From Cloeon dipterum (taxonomy: Eukaryota; Arthropoda; Insecta; Ephemeroptera; Baetidae): a stretch of DNA of 64,000 bases. The DNA lies in contig NC_088786.1 in the NCBI RefSeq assembly GCF_949628265.1, positions 41,065,681-41,129,680 on the forward strand. The letters are read 5' to 3'. A program made the position numbers and the translations under genes. Below the pieces are notes generated by a model. It ran no database searches. It saw nothing but the letters and a program-made list of their open reading frames with translations, and had not been told where the DNA came from. Positions 22,004 to 35,055 of the stretch are shown here, in pieces. Position 1 is the stretch's first letter; every line of letters begins with the position of its first letter.

Positions 22004-23690
22004 TCTTATAGCTTTATTTCCAAACTCTTCACAATAACCTAGCGAGACTAACGCCGCAATCGGCAGAGATCTGAAGTAAAAGAAAAACATGGCGCCGCGG
22101 TTTTTTGTATATACATGGATGGGAAGATTCGTTGCGTATGTATTTTTGGAGTAAAAAGCAGGCTTCAGTTTTCCTCTCCCGGCAGTGCAACTGCGCTCGG
22201 CAACTGAGTTTTGAAACCAAAGTTCAAATTTTCCGCGTAGCCTCAAAAGATTATAAAAGATTCGAGAATCTCGCCTTTATCGCACTGCACCATCGCCCGC
22301 CCCCTGGGTCTTGAAACGCGTAATACGCAGCATTTTTAGTACTAAACGCCTCAACGTGAACGAGGTATTTCGTTGCATAAAATTCTTGGAAACAAACTCA
22401 AATTCAGGGTCAATGAGGGTGTCACGCGGCAAAGTAACCTCAGAAATGGACTCCTCGTGCCTTTTTATGTCAGATTCGTCACTTATCTGGCCTCTTAAGA
22501 CCGTTTTTTGGCCAGAATGTATGATAATAAAAATGGCGGGAAATTCAGATCGGAAATTCGCAACGATTATAATGAATGGTGGGCGGTATTTCAGTGTTTA
22601 GATTAATTCTGACGTAAAAAGGACATAAATCATCAATCCCACTGTTTATTACCGAAATTTCACATCAACGGTCGTTTGAAGTTCCCGCCATTTTTATTTT
22701 CGCTCGTCTTCGGCTATAAATCCAACTAATCAAGCCTAGTTTCGACTTTATCTTACGTAAAAAGTGGCGAGGAATCGATTTCTGTGGTTTATATCCCGAC
22801 TTATATCCTCAATAACCCGGAAAATGCGAAATTCTTCAAGAATTTTACACGAAACGTCATTTTACTCCATCTCAGCTGAGCAGTATTGAGCTCTTGAGAC
22901 TCCGAGGGTGGCCAAACGCGATGGTGCAGTGGCCTATCATTCCGTATTCTCAAGTTTCTAAGCTGAAATGTCTATAAATTGCGTTGACTGCGACCAGCTC
23001 CGAGGGAAGCTGGTCCGAAATAATTTTATTCCGCGTGTTGACGGTTAAATCAGTGCCAAATTTGGTGTTTTCGTTCCTTGGCTTTGTATTTTTTAGAGTT
23101 TAAAATAAGTCAATCAAAAAGCAGCTGCTGTGCAGATCTATCAGTGAATTAATATTATATGTATATACTCCGATGTTATAGATTAATCCAGAGATTTATT
23201 AAATATATTCATTCAGGCAAAGGGGAGGATCGCAGCTAGACGAGAAATTAAGAATCCACGCTTCTTGTGGTTTGCAATGTAAGTTTTTTATTCCATTTTT
23301 CTCCTGGGCAGAAAAAAAGGTAACATTACACGACACTCTGAGTAACCAAAGATAAAGTATACAAAATTAAATTATTCACAATACAAATTAAGTAAAAAGA
23401 AAAAAGCAGGGCGTTTTCATTTCGCACGACCCACTCTTTTTGTTTCTTTCTTTCTTTTCAAGTGTTGCATGGCTGTGTGTGTGTGTGTGTGTGTGGAGGG
23501 GGGTAAAAAAAGAGTCTTGGACAACGACGGCACACGCGGAGAGAGCGGCAGTTTCGCGACAATTTGGACAACAATTTCGGAGAGAGAAAATGCACTCAAA
23601 TTTTTGTGTTTTTTGCTTCCGGTGTTTGCTGGAATTCGGCCTCTCCTTGAGCAGGGCAGCTTTCTTTTGAACCGGCGTCAAAGTCCGCGT
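22004..23690. other. Convergent 3' UTR region, NCKIPSD-like / troponin C
   Basis: Possible plus-strand AATAAA at 22526-22531 and minus-strand AATAAA at 23287-23292 end the two mRNAs. A (GT)n run lies at 23475-23494 inside the troponin C 3' UTR. Between 22600 and 23280 I see no gene; short open frames there have no recognisable content. Confidence 0.45.
23475..23494. repeat. (GT)n microsatellite
   Basis: About ten GT units followed by a G-rich run, in the troponin C 3' UTR as read on minus ((AC)n there). Confidence 0.85.
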
Positions 23691-26600
23691 TTAACCAGTC
23701 ATCATCTCCATGAATTCTGATTCAGAAAATTAATTCAACTTAGGCTGGAAAGATTGAATTGTTATTTACCATCAAAGTCTACGGTGCCGGAGCCGTCAGA
23801 GTCGATCTCCTCGATCATCATGTCGAGCTCCTCGTTGGTCAGCTGGTCGTCCAACTCGCGCAGAATCTCACGCAGACACGTCGTGGGAATGTAGCCGTTG
23901 CCTGGAATTATAAAACAAATTTAATTTTTATATTTTGGGGTTGCTCAAAAGACGCAGAATTTCCCAGTGAGTCTGAAAGTGTTTGGTTTTTTACTTTACG
24001 ACCCATAGGAGCCGAGTTATTAATTTTTAAAGTCCAAAAAACGCGATTTATGACATTACAAAATTTCGTTTTTGGGGCCCAGACGGGTCCCTGTGGGCCG
24101 GACGGCGGTGATTCCGGCCCCAGTCGATGCCCCTTGGCGGGACCCATCCGCCCATGTGCGGTTTTTCAAAATCCAACCATTTCTCGAATTTTTTTCGGCT
24201 GAATTTTCGTAAAAGTCAAAATTGTCTTTCTTCAACCGGCTCGTTTGTGATTCACACGTCGTGGATCGAAAATGACACCGATTTCCGCTTGTGACGCGCA
24301 AATTAATCGAATTTGGGCGTCTATTTCTGCGTGGTGGCAGGTGCGGGAGAGAGAGAGAGCGAGAGAGAGACTCACCCTCCTTGTCGTAGAGGCGGAAGGC
24401 CTCGCGCAGCTCCTTTTCCATCTCCTCCTCGTCCTCCTCATTCATGAACTTGGCAGCCAGCTGGACGAACTCGTCAAACTCGAGGAAACCCGACTCTGCG
24501 AGCAGAGAACAGCCGTGAAATATCGCTGCCAGGAGGCGAATAAAAAATCGAGAGTGACTCACTGTCGGCGTCCACCTCTTCGATCAACTCTTCCAGGATC
24601 TGGTGGTTGAACGGCTGTCCCATCAGCCGCAAAATCTCGGGCACGATGTCCACGGAGATGCTGCCGTTCTTTTCACGGTCGAACGCGTTGAAAGCGTTGC
24701 GCAGAACTGCAAAATTGAATTTTAAATGCGGTTAATTTTTACGAATCTAAATAATCAACATTGATCAACGCTCATCAACAACGGCGAAAAATGAAAATAC
24801 TACTAACTACATTAGGATATTTTCGATTTTAATTATTTCCATCGAAAATTGCCACTTTTGACATCGTTAATTGATTTTTGGTTGAACGTCAACGACTCTG
24901 ACTCTCAAGGGATATTTTAATTTTCTTTGAGGAAAAAGAAGAATTTAAGTTAAGGGAGCCTTTTTAAATCGTTTACTTGGTTAAATATCATTCTGTAACG
25001 ATCAACGTTGATCAACGCATTCTCGATTCAACGCTGAACGTCAACAACGGCGAAAAATGATTTAAATTTAATTGGAAATGGATGACTCCTACCATTTTCA
25101 TTTTTATTATTTGTCAGAAAGTGCCATTTTTGGCATCGTTGATTTTTGGTTGACCTTCAACAATCATGGCTTTTACTTCATGGAAAATGAAGAATTTAAG
25201 TTCAAATAATCTTTTTCCACTATTTTCCAATTGGCAATATTTTAGTATATTTGAGAATTCGACGTTGATTCAATGTTTAATATTAAAATTTGAATATTCA
25301 AGGTATTATCAATTTATCAAGCATCCACGGAGTTAAAATAAGACAAATTTATTTGAATTTAAAATGAAATCTTGAACAAATTGGACAAGGTAGCTATTTT
25401 AATAAATAGATAAAACTAAAATAATCCTAAAAATAATTTAAACCAATTTTTAAATCCTTCATGAAATTAAATAGCATTAATACAAACTTCCTGATTAAAT
25501 AGAACTCGAGTTGCAGTGCGAGAAATGTGTATGTCGGTGGATTTTTCGCATGTTCGTGGTCTGGCTTAGGCACAGACACCCTTATATTAAAAATTAGGAA
25601 ATAAGGGGCGCCTAAAGCAGGCGGGGCTGATTTACACCGAGGATATGAGGTGTAGTGGATTGGCCGTTTCTTGAGAGGACTCAGTAACTGTGAAGCATTA
25701 CGACCACATTTTTTTTAATTAATTTATTCTCGATAATTCGCTTTGCTTTGTTTCGCGTCGAGAGGCAAAAATAGCGCGTGGGCGTTTCTCTCTTCTGTGC
25801 TGGGTGTGTGGAACAACGGCTAGATGGGAAAGGCAATAAGGTCGAGGGGCATGTGTGTGTATCGTACAGCCGATTGCCGGCTTCTTTTATTACGCGCGCG
25901 GGGCTAAAAGCGGCGGCGGCGGCGGCGAAGCTTTGATGCTGGCGGCGTGCCACCCTGCTTTTATTTCTCACTCACTCGCACTTCTTGCACCGATGCATCT
26001 CGATTTCCTCCGCATCCTATTTTCAGCGCCGCGCGCGCCCGCTCGCCCGATCCTTCATAAATAAATAAATTTATATATTTTTCTCTAATTTTTCTGACGC
26101 GTTTCATTAGCAAACGCACAAAAGGTGGACTGTTTCGCGCTAGTTTTCTGCTGTTTGTCTTTCGCACGCACGCCACATATGCCCCGATCGAAATAGACGC
26201 TTGATAATCCACTGGAAAGCTTTTCACCACTGACGGAAGCATCCAATCAACGCTCCAATTGTTTGCTCCGATTTTATGGCGACTCATTCTCGGGTTTTGG
26301 CGAAAATTTAATTTTAGAACGTCGGAAACTCAAAATTGATTTTTTTCTTTCTTTTGGTTTGTGTTTTTAAACAATTTTTCTCTGTTAATTTGTTTTTTTA
26401 ACTCCTTAGGATCGAAAAATCCTCTATAGATAAAATTTGTACCCTGTTTAAATTATATTTCGGTAATTTTTAAACAATTTAATTGTGGAAAAACATAAAT
26501 TTCTATTTTTATTCCGGCTGAAAAGTTTAAATAAAAATCCCGCAGATTAAAATATTAAAAGAAAATTAGAAATTTAATTTTTTTGAGCCAGACTTTAATT

Positions 26601-28932
26601 TAAAAAAAAATTAAAAAAGTGGTCGTAATGCTGCACAAGTAAATCCTGCTTTTCTGAAACGGGCTTGATAAAGAAATGTTCGTTTGCCTCCCCGTTTCCT
26701 CTTTTAAGAGTGGCTATGCTGCTCAGCCAGACCACGGAATTGTGACAATTTCACCGATGAATACCTTTCTCGCTCCGTAACTCGAGTTGTATTTAATAAA
26801 TAATTTGTTTTAATGCAGTTTAACTCTGCGAAGGAATTAAAAATAAATTTCTATCATTTTTCCTTTCATTTTAATTTTTTCTAATTTTTAAAATAACCCG
26901 TTTTCGACTCACTTTTTGCTTTTTGAGTTTATTATTGCAAGAATAAATTATTAAAAAATTAAAAAGTGGTCGTAATGCTGGACAGTCTACAGGGGACATG
27001 AAACGGAAGTTTCCTGCTTGTAAGAGTTGCTGTGTTGCTCAGCCAGACCACGAAATTACGACAATTTCCCCGATGAATACCTTTCTCGCTCCGTGACTCG
27101 AGTTGTATTTAGTCTGAAAATTTATTTCAACGCCATTTAACTCTGCGAAGGAATTAAAAATAAATTTGTATCATTTTTCCTTTCATTTTAATTTTTTCCA
27201 ATTTCTAAAATAACCCGTTTTCGACTCACTTTTGCTTTTTGAGTCTATTATTGTAAGAATAAATTATTAAAAAATATAAAAAAGTGGTCGTAATGCTGGA
27301 CCGTGATTCACTAATCAAGAAACGGAATTTCCCTCTTGTGAGAGTTCCTGTGCTTCAGCCAGACCACGAAATTGCGACCATTTCCCCGATGAATACCTTT
27401 CTCGCTCCGTGACTCGAGTTGTATTTAGTGAATAAATTTATTTCAACGCCACTTAACTCCGTGAAGGAATCAAAAACAATTTTCTGCAATTTTTCCTTTC
27501 AATTTAATTTTGTCCAATTTATAAAATAAATATTTTCGACTGACCTTGCATCTGCTCTGGTGGAATATCGTCGCACTGCAAAGAGAGAGAAAAAAGGGCC
27601 GTTAATCAGAGGGAAGGATTTGATTTAGGAACAATGGCTATTTCGAGTGCTCGATTAACGTTCGACTTTTTGCGTGTCGCGCCCCGCGCGTCGCGTTATT
27701 TGCCTTTCTGCCAAGTGTCTGTCTAATTCGAGCCGTCCAAACAACGCGAATTAATGGCCGGATCGGTTGGCGCTAATTGACTCTGATTAGTCGATCGCGC
27801 GAAATGAACAACTCGATTTCCTTTTTCCTCGTCGCCGCGCAGCCATTCGTTTTATTTAACAAAAAAAAACCTAAATTGGGTGACAAAAGCGTGTTAAACC
27901 TTTTTTAAATTAATTAAAACGGGAGTTTTTGGATGGCGAATAGTCATTTATTTAATTTTTACTCAATAAAATTAATTTCCACGTTTTTACTCAATTAAAC
28001 GACGCCTGACGGGCTCTGTAATTATTCCAATTGTGAGATTTGCACTCCGTTGGAACGACTAAAGTCGAGATCTTTCAGATTATGTGCAATTCGGCCTTTT
28101 AAAAGCAACCAGGGCGCTCAGGTAACAACCTGATATGCTCAAAATATCATTCCTAAACACCGCTCATTGAGAAAATAATTTAAACAAAAGCGAATTAAAT
28201 AAATTATTTTATTTTATTTTTTAATTCAATTGTATTTTTTAATTTGTTTTTAAGTGGTGACTCGTTAAGTGAATTATAAATTAATTAGTGCCATTAAATT
28301 AAAGTCAAAGATCGTTGCAAAGTTACGAAAGTATCAAAAAATCCCTTTTCGTGGCTTTGACTTTTTTTAAATTATATTTTGCAGGCAACAATTGATTTAT
28401 TTAATCAGTTAGAGCGGAATCAAATGCTTTTTTGTCTCTTGTGGAATAAATAAAAGAGAAACAGATCAAGGATTTGTTGGGTTTTTTTACCTAACGAGAA
28501 AATAAAATATCTTAAAGGAAGTTATTTCGACTCAAACTAATTGAAAATTCAATTTTATTTTGGCTTCTGCCTTAAAATTAAAAAAAAAGGTAAAAAAATC
28601 CGTGATATTTGAGAAAATTTTGAGCTAATCTAGTGGTTCCTTACTGTAAAATAACGATTTGTATCATAATTTAGCCATTTTTTCCTCGAAATTTGATCTC
28701 AGTTAGATAGATTGCATCAAGAGGGATCGAAATCAAGCGAAAAAAATAATTTGTAACCATTTTAGAGACAAACTGTTGCGTAAAATTTACTAACAATGTA
28801 TGTAGTTAATCGTAAATCCCTTTTTACTCTGAATAGAGGAAATGTTTAGCAAACACATTAGTGTGCGAGCGTGACCGGGGTTGCGACAGAGCGCAAACAA
28901 ACAAATAAATAAAGAGGATTGTCACTCACCAT
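23691..28932 (-). CDS. TpnC: Troponin C, two-calcium-site form
   Basis: Exons on minus 28930-28932 (the ATG alone), 27545-27575, 24563-24706, 24376-24495, 23770-23901, 23691-23716 give 456 bp, 151 aa. The protein has four EF-hands. Loops II ([12 protein letters not shown]) and IV ([12 protein letters not shown]) have all calcium ligands. Loop I ([12 protein letters not shown]) and loop III ([12 protein letters not shown]) lack the acidic last position. That matches insect troponin C isoforms that bind calcium at sites II and IV. It ends EFMEMMTG. Troponin C is the calcium sensor of the thin filament in striated muscle. The ATG-only first coding exon followed by a large intron is usual for insect troponin C genes. 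Intron 2 is rich in tandem and inverted repeats. Confidence 0.96.
23930..24225 (+). repeat. R1 repeat fragment in a troponin C intron
   Basis: Carries the 5' half of R1: 'aggagccgagttattaattttt', 'gacattacaaaat', 'cccagtcgatgccccttggcggg'. It lies within the 23902-24375 intron and is opposite to the gene. Confidence 0.6.
24750..25230. repeat. Imperfect tandem duplication, about 250 bp period (troponin C intron)
   Basis: Segments at about 24760-24960 and 25010-25230 share 'gatcaacg', 'aacggcgaaaaatga', 'gatttttggttga' and 'aagaatttaagtt' in the same order. No other feature is recognised. Confidence 0.5.
25505..25710 (-). repeat. Inverted member of the troponin C intron repeat (R4)
   Basis: Contains the reverse complements of the R4 landmarks: 'aactcgagttg', 'gtggtctggct' and 'gcattacgaccac', in the inverted order. 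It faces the three direct copies at 26619-27545. Confidence 0.5.
26619..27545 (+). repeat. Three tandem copies of repeat R4 next to troponin C exon 2
   Basis: Units start at 26619, 26966 and 27284 with 'gtggtcgtaatgctg'. Each then carries 'cagccagaccacg' and a nearly invariant block (ccgatgaatacctttctcgc, ctcgagttgtattta), and ends 'tcgactcac' or 'tcgactgac'. The first motif can pair with a downstream 'gaccac' and, in copies 2 and 3, with 'att(a/g)cgac'. The third unit runs into the splice donor of exon 27545-27575. Confidence 0.65.
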
Positions 28933-29317
28933 TGTTGAGCTTTAGAGTTGTGTCGTACGCGAACGGAAAGGGTGCAAACAAAGTGGAACAAAGGCGAAAA
29001 GCGAGCGAGTGAGTGAGTGAGAGAGAGTCGAGTCGCGGGGTGCAGTGTCAGCGGGCGCGAAAGGGCTAAGGAAGTTATAGTGCCGCGCCCCCCACCCCGC
29101 CCCGCCCGTCCGCATTTATTTCCATCCTTCCTTTCTAGTCGTTTGTCGCCAGAGAGCGCCGCGGGAAAGATGCGCGCGGCGCCTTCGACAATAGCCTGGA
29201 AAACAGCAGCAATCGCGCGCGCGACGCGTATTTCGGGCCCTTTCCACTCAACCCCTTGCCTCGACCAGAGCAGAATAGATATACAGCAGAGGTACTGCTT
29301 CCGCTCTTCCGCTTCGC

Positions 29318-29325
29318 TATATATT
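29318..29325 (-). promoter_or_regulatory. Possible TATA box of troponin C
   Basis: TATATAG on minus, about 390 bases before the start codon, upstream of GC-rich sequence that would be the 5' UTR. The placement is inference. Confidence 0.3.
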
Positions 29326-30689
29326 GGCACTGCTCCATCTTTTGCACAGCTTTTTTCCTTTCTTGGACATGATTTTTGTTTAAAATTAAGGAAACTACCG
29401 TAAATTTGAGAAAAATATTAATTATATTAATTTTTCATTATATTAAATTGAAAATTGATTAGAAAACTCTTTTTATTTATTAATTAGACTTTTCCTCGTC
29501 AAAAATATGTTAATAATTTTATCCATGACTTTTTAAAGCACCGTTTTCAAGCACAATCCATAGTTATTTGAGGCTTTTCAAGGTTCAATTTTAGGAAAAT
29601 TTTATTTATTTCGATAGAAATATAGAAAATTGATCTATTTTACATCAAAGGGTGGATAGTATTCGGATTATTCCACTAAAATTATTAAAATAAATTTTTC
29701 AACCCCGGAATTAAGGCTACCAAAAAAGAGAAATGGAAGATTTTTATTCAATTAAATAAAAATAAATCCCTTTTAAACTTATAGACGGTGTAAACCGATG
29801 AAAACACGATTTAAGGAATTAAAATTTGATGAAGTCAAGTCCAAATTTGAATTTCTCGTGTTGAAGAACATATAGAACGATAAAAAAGTCAATTTAACTC
29901 CAAATTTCCACCTCCAGGTAAAAGGGAGTGAGTCTCGGCCCCCAACCATCATCTTGAAAAGTCTAAATTAATTATTTTTATATAAAATTGCGTCAAATCC
30001 CCTTAAAATCTGCACGGTAATTAAATTAATTAAAAAGAAAAACGATTAATTTTTTTAAATTTGACCTTGATTTTCTCAAAAACGAAACAAAATCAATGCA
30101 CCACCTTTTTGAAAATTTTTATTTCCGAAATTTTTACACATTCGGCGTGATTTTTAGCTTTTACCCACGGTTTAAAGATGAAACGGAAGTTTTCTAGGAC
30201 ATTCCCTTCAGTTTAAATTAATTAACTCAATTAAAAATGATTGTAGGTTCTCAAAATAATTTCAAAAACGATTATTAAAAAAATTATTAGCAAAAAACAC
30301 GCGTTAAAATTTTTTTAAATCGATTTTTTTTAATTATTTTTGTATTAATTTCACGGTTGTGTTAAGTTGAGTAAAAAAATTTGTTCCCACTGCGAGCACA
30401 CGGAGTAAATTATAGAAAGGACAATTAATTGTTCCGCTCGAGAATTGGCACCGCTTCAGCTTTGTCCGTTTTTTGCAGCACGCACATTTTTTATAACGTG
30501 TTTAAGTGGTTTTAAATCTGTCTTTCATTTCCAGAGAACAAAAAGCTGTTGAAAACAAATCATATAATTTAAAATCTAAAAAAATACAAACTTAATTTGC
30601 TAATACGAAACAATTGAAGGATGCGATTTGTGTTGGTTTCCGTCAGTTAAATTACCTTTTTTATAGTTAAATTAATCAGATTGAAAAAT

Positions 30690-31040
30690 TCCCTATTTTG
30701 AAGCTGCGCAGTAAACTCGTGCGCATTTTAAGCATGCGCACTATGCTCAGATCGCTTCTTCGTCTCACAGGGAGGCTGAAACTCATCACTGCGCATACGT
30801 GACCCAATTTAAAACCTTCTGCGCAGTCGTAGTTCCCACCGGGGTCCGGGTTGCGATCTGTGTTCGTTCCCGCCGGGCAGAAGTCAATATGGCGTCGAAA
30901 TAATGGAGGCCAATCAGGAGACGGTCCAGCGGCCAATCAGAATGGTCAAAAAAGGTGCGTGCCGAACTAATAATTTCATTCCCGCGTATTTTATTACATT
31001 TCCATTAGCCTGATGTGCCATCTAACGGTCGATTCGCCAA
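30690..31040. promoter_or_regulatory. Promoter-like segment with NRF1-type and CCAAT motifs, no gene attached
   Basis: Contains 'gcatgcgcac' (30731-30740), 'tgcgcatacg', several 'ctgcgcag' and two GGCCAATCAG boxes (near 30907 and 30930), with 'atggcgtcgaaataatgg'. The only in-frame start closes almost at once, so no coding gene is called. It could drive a non-coding RNA. Confidence 0.35.
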
Positions 31041-32078
31041 TTACCGTGGGATAATCAGCTGTTATTTAATGAATAACAACAAAAATATTCATTGTTCGCT
31101 CTCTTCCAAACGCCATATCTGCGCGTCTCGTGAATCCAGGCCCAGTGTAAAAACGTACGCATCAATTTTTCGATTTAAAAATTTATTTGAAATATTTTTT
31201 TCAAATTTAAAACTTCAAACATTTGAAAATAAACAGCCCGACACATTTCAACAAGTTTGTAACACTTGTGAGTTTTCCGCATAAAACGCGGGCTTTTTAT
31301 TTTACGAGGGTCGATCGAAACGCTTCATAAATTCGTAAAAACGGTGTCGTAAAGTTGTAATCCGCGATGATTGACGGCGGCGAAATTTAGTCCCGAGCAG
31401 CTGCAGCCTCTCGCCGACGAGAGAAAATATGAAAAAAAAGGCAAAGCTTGCAAAAATAATAAATCCACTTCTGCGCGAGACAAATTTGGCGTGAAGTGCG
31501 TCGTTCTTCTCAATTAGCCGGCGACTCAAGTGCAGCGTGAAATTTCGAAAATGCAGGCAGCACTTGAAGGCAGGCAGGCAGCGCCTTTTTATATTTTTTA
31601 TTCCGCTCGACCAGAGTTACAGCTTATTTTCGAGAGCACCGCCGGCTAAATTTAACTCTTCACCCTCGCGTACAGCCTCTCATCTCGATCTCGATCTCGC
31701 CTAAAGCTGCACCCAGCCACCAATCATTCTCTTCGCTTTATAGCTGCTTTAATTTTCGCTCAAGAACAAATCTGCAAATTTAATAATAATAATATTTTGT
31801 GAATTGTTTATTAAGTGAAAAATTGTTTAAATTTTATTGCTTCATTAAAACATTACGTAAAATATATTAAATTTTAGGAATTTTAAATTTAAATTGTAAA
31901 AAATTCGACATCAATTCTAAATAAAGAAAATCAGGTTGATAAAATTTTTGTAAAATAAATTTAAATTATTTTAAATCGAAATTATTTGAAAAAAAGTTAA
32001 GGAAAAGCGCAAAATTGTTTTGTGTCTGGATTTATTTTTGCTTTTCACATGCCGACGGATTTTTCAAATTTTGAAATT

Positions 32079-32478
32079 TTTTAAAGACCGTCTTTGACGA
32101 CGTTTTTGAGCCCACCAATCGATTCCTGAGGGTCGAATTAGGTAAAGTGGACGTTTTTTCCGTTAAAAAAAGTGCAGCGCGACGTAAGAACTTTTTTCCC
32201 GCCAAAACAATATGAACGTAAATTCGAGAGCTGCGCATGCGTGAGAGCTGGTTTGAGCACTGGCAGGGATACCACCTGCACGAATGACTTCTTCGTCACA
32301 TCCAGCCAGCTCTCACGCATGCGCATTTCTCGCATTTACGTTGAAATTGTTTTGGCGGGAAAAATGTTCGCACGTTGCGCTGCACTTTTAGGTCAGAAAA
32401 AATATCCATTTTACCTAATTCGACCCTGAAGAATCGATTGGTGGGCTCAGAAACTTCGTCAAAGACAGTCTTTAATTT
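32079..32478. mobile_element. Long-TIR MITE, copy 2
   Basis: Starts TTAAAGACCGTCTTTGACG and ends with the inverse …CAAAGACAGTCTTTAA. The same internal blocks as copy 1 (tcctgagggtcgaattaggt, tgcgcatgcgtgagagctgg, gttttggcggg) occur in both orientations. TTAA lies at each end. Confidence 0.8.
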
Positions 32479-34658
32479 TTCGAACATCCAAAGTACATAT
32501 TTTTTTATTTTCTGCTAGGTTTAAGGGAAAATGTTTCCCCAAGCGTCTTTCACATACCTAGATTTTTTCAAGATGGAGAAACCAACAATATTTGTTTATT
32601 TGGACAGCCTAAAGTTTAAAAATTGCCGTTTTGTGTCCGTGAAAAATATAGAAATTAAATTTGACGCCGCGGAAGCCAGTAAGGAGTTGTCCCTGAGGTC
32701 TGTAACGAGTTTTAATTAAAAATAGCAGTGTAAATAAATAATTTTCGGCTATTTATCATAAAGAAGAGAAGGAAATAAAGCTGTATGCAAATTAATTTTC
32801 GCTCGCGGCCAAGCAATTACGGGACAGGCTCGTTTGGTGGAAACATAAAACGGCGTCGCGAGCTCTTGAAAGAAATTAATTTTGGTTTTCTCGGCCGCGC
32901 GCGAAAGATCAAATGCGCGTCGCGTGCATCAAAGAAAGCTCTCTCGTGTTTGGCCGCTTTTTGTGCGGGTTCGCCGACCCGCGGACCAAAGAGAGATAAA
33001 AAGAGAGAGAGAGCGAGCGAATCGAAAAATTGGCCGCCTGACAAATCAAAATTAACTTCCGCGCGCCCTACACATTTTTCGACACCTGCCACTGGATCAA
33101 ATTCACTCTTCAATCCAATTTACGCCCCCAAATCGGTCAAATTAATGTTTTCTAAGGTTTAAAATTGACTGGAACTTTCATAAAAAATTATGTCACAATT
33201 TAAAATAGGAAAAAAATTATTTTTAAATTAAGAAAACAATTTGAAATTAGTTTTAATTTCATTTTTCTATGAAAATGTGTCAAAATTGTAATTTTAAAAA
33301 ACCGAATTTTTAGAATGTTCAGTAAAAAATCAATTTAAACTCGAGAAAAGAGAGAAATTCAACGAATCTGTTGTTGTTTGTGTCTTCTATTTAAAGAATC
33401 ACGACGCCGCTATTTACTCGTCTTTCAATGCTGCAATGCGCATTTCGAAATCTTCGAGTTGCAAAACGCGGCAGGAATTTATTCTTCTCTTTTTCTCGCA
33501 AGCAGTCGTCGAAACCGTCATATTTCTCTACAAAGTCGGACGGCAGAGACAAAGTGTAATTTTAGCGGGCGGTCAAATGTTTCGAGAACGGCGATAATTT
33601 ATTTGCGCCGCGCACACACAACTCGCTTGCGCTCGCGATTTATTTATTTGCTCTGCTCTGTTCGCTCTCTTTGTGCTCGCGAAAGAAACAGAATTTAAGA
33701 CACAATGACTACGTGTCGGATCGCAAGCCCAACTTTCGCTCGCAAAAATTAAATTCTTTCTTTAAAAAAATGGAAAATGATTAATTTTTAATTTAATTAA
33801 TAAGGAATAAACACAATAAAGACGATTTTGAAGCATTTTCTCCAAAAGTAATGGTTAAAAAGGCGAAAATTTTGAATTTCCCGCGAAATTTGACACCTGC
33901 CACGCCTACCTTTAAAGGTTTATGGGAGGCACGCCCCTTTTAAGTACCAAAAGTACGAGTTAAATTGAAACCATTCAAATAAATGAATTAATTTGAAGAC
34001 GCCGCCGTTAACTTCCTTTTTTTTCATTGAAGAGAGGATGAATCTAGATGAAAACGTGAGATCGTAGGCGACGTGACGGAGGTCAAGCCGTCAAAGCGGC
34101 CGCTTTTAGATTTCGGAGGCGAGAGTAAAATTGTCACGCGACCCACCGCGCGCGCACTTTTATCGTTGGCAAAAAACAATGCGCGCCGCGCGCGAGATAA
34201 ACAAACGCGTTCGTCGTGTTCTTTTCATTCGAGAAGCAGGCGTTTTGCTTTTCGCTTGCGGCTAGTGCACCGAAATAAATAAATAACTGGGCTAATTGGA
34301 ACTTTGTATTTTGAATGGCAACTGCGCGCTTCTTCTCTCTCTTCTGCAGTGAGTCAACCAACACAAGCTTCTCGACGCTGCAAACTGTAAACAAATAAAA
34401 ACTGCGGAAATAGCACCGCTCGCGCTGCCACAATTTGCCACGTTTATGACGCAAAATTTTTCCAACCGCGTCGTCTAAATATTTTCCTTCGTCCTCTCAC
34501 GCCGTAAAGAAACAGTTATGATGGCCCCGCCGTTAAAACCAGAGATAGAAAAACAGATTAACATTTATTTTTGTTTGTTTTCAATGCTCCTCGACGACAG
34601 GAATATTTTTTTTTGGTTCTCGGAAAGCGTAAATCTTAAGAAATTGCATTTTTTGGGG

Positions 34659-35055
34659 TTAAAGACCGTTTTGGCGAAGTTTTTGAGTCCACCAATCGAT
34701 TCCTGAGGGTCGAATTAGGTAAAGTGGACGTTTTTTCCGTTAAAAAAAGTGCAGCGCAACGTGTGAACTTTTTTCCCGCCAAAATATTCTGAACGTTAAA
34801 GCGGGAACTTCGCATGCGTCAGAGCTGGTTTAAGCACTTGAAGAGAGACCACCTGCACGAATGACTTATTTGGCAGATCCAGCCAGCTCTCACGCATGCG
34901 CACTTCACGCATTTACGTTCAAATTGTTTTGGCGGGAAAAAAAGTTCGCACGTTGCGATTGAATTTTTTAACGGAAAAAATATCAAATTTACCTAATTCG
35001 ACCCTCAGGAATCGATTGGTGGGCTCAGAAACTCCGTCAAACACGGTATTTGATT
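34659..35055. mobile_element. Long-TIR MITE, copy 3
   Basis: Left end TTAAAGACCGTTTTGGCG, right end the inverse near 35055 with a decayed terminus (…GGTATTTGA). About 300 bases upstream of the ionotropic receptor start. Same structure as copies 1 and 2. Confidence 0.75.

Noticed and set aside
32785-33162. 125-codon frame in the gene-poor stretch
   Set aside because: Opposed by an equally long antisense frame and rich in low-complexity Arg/Ser/Lys; looks like chance.
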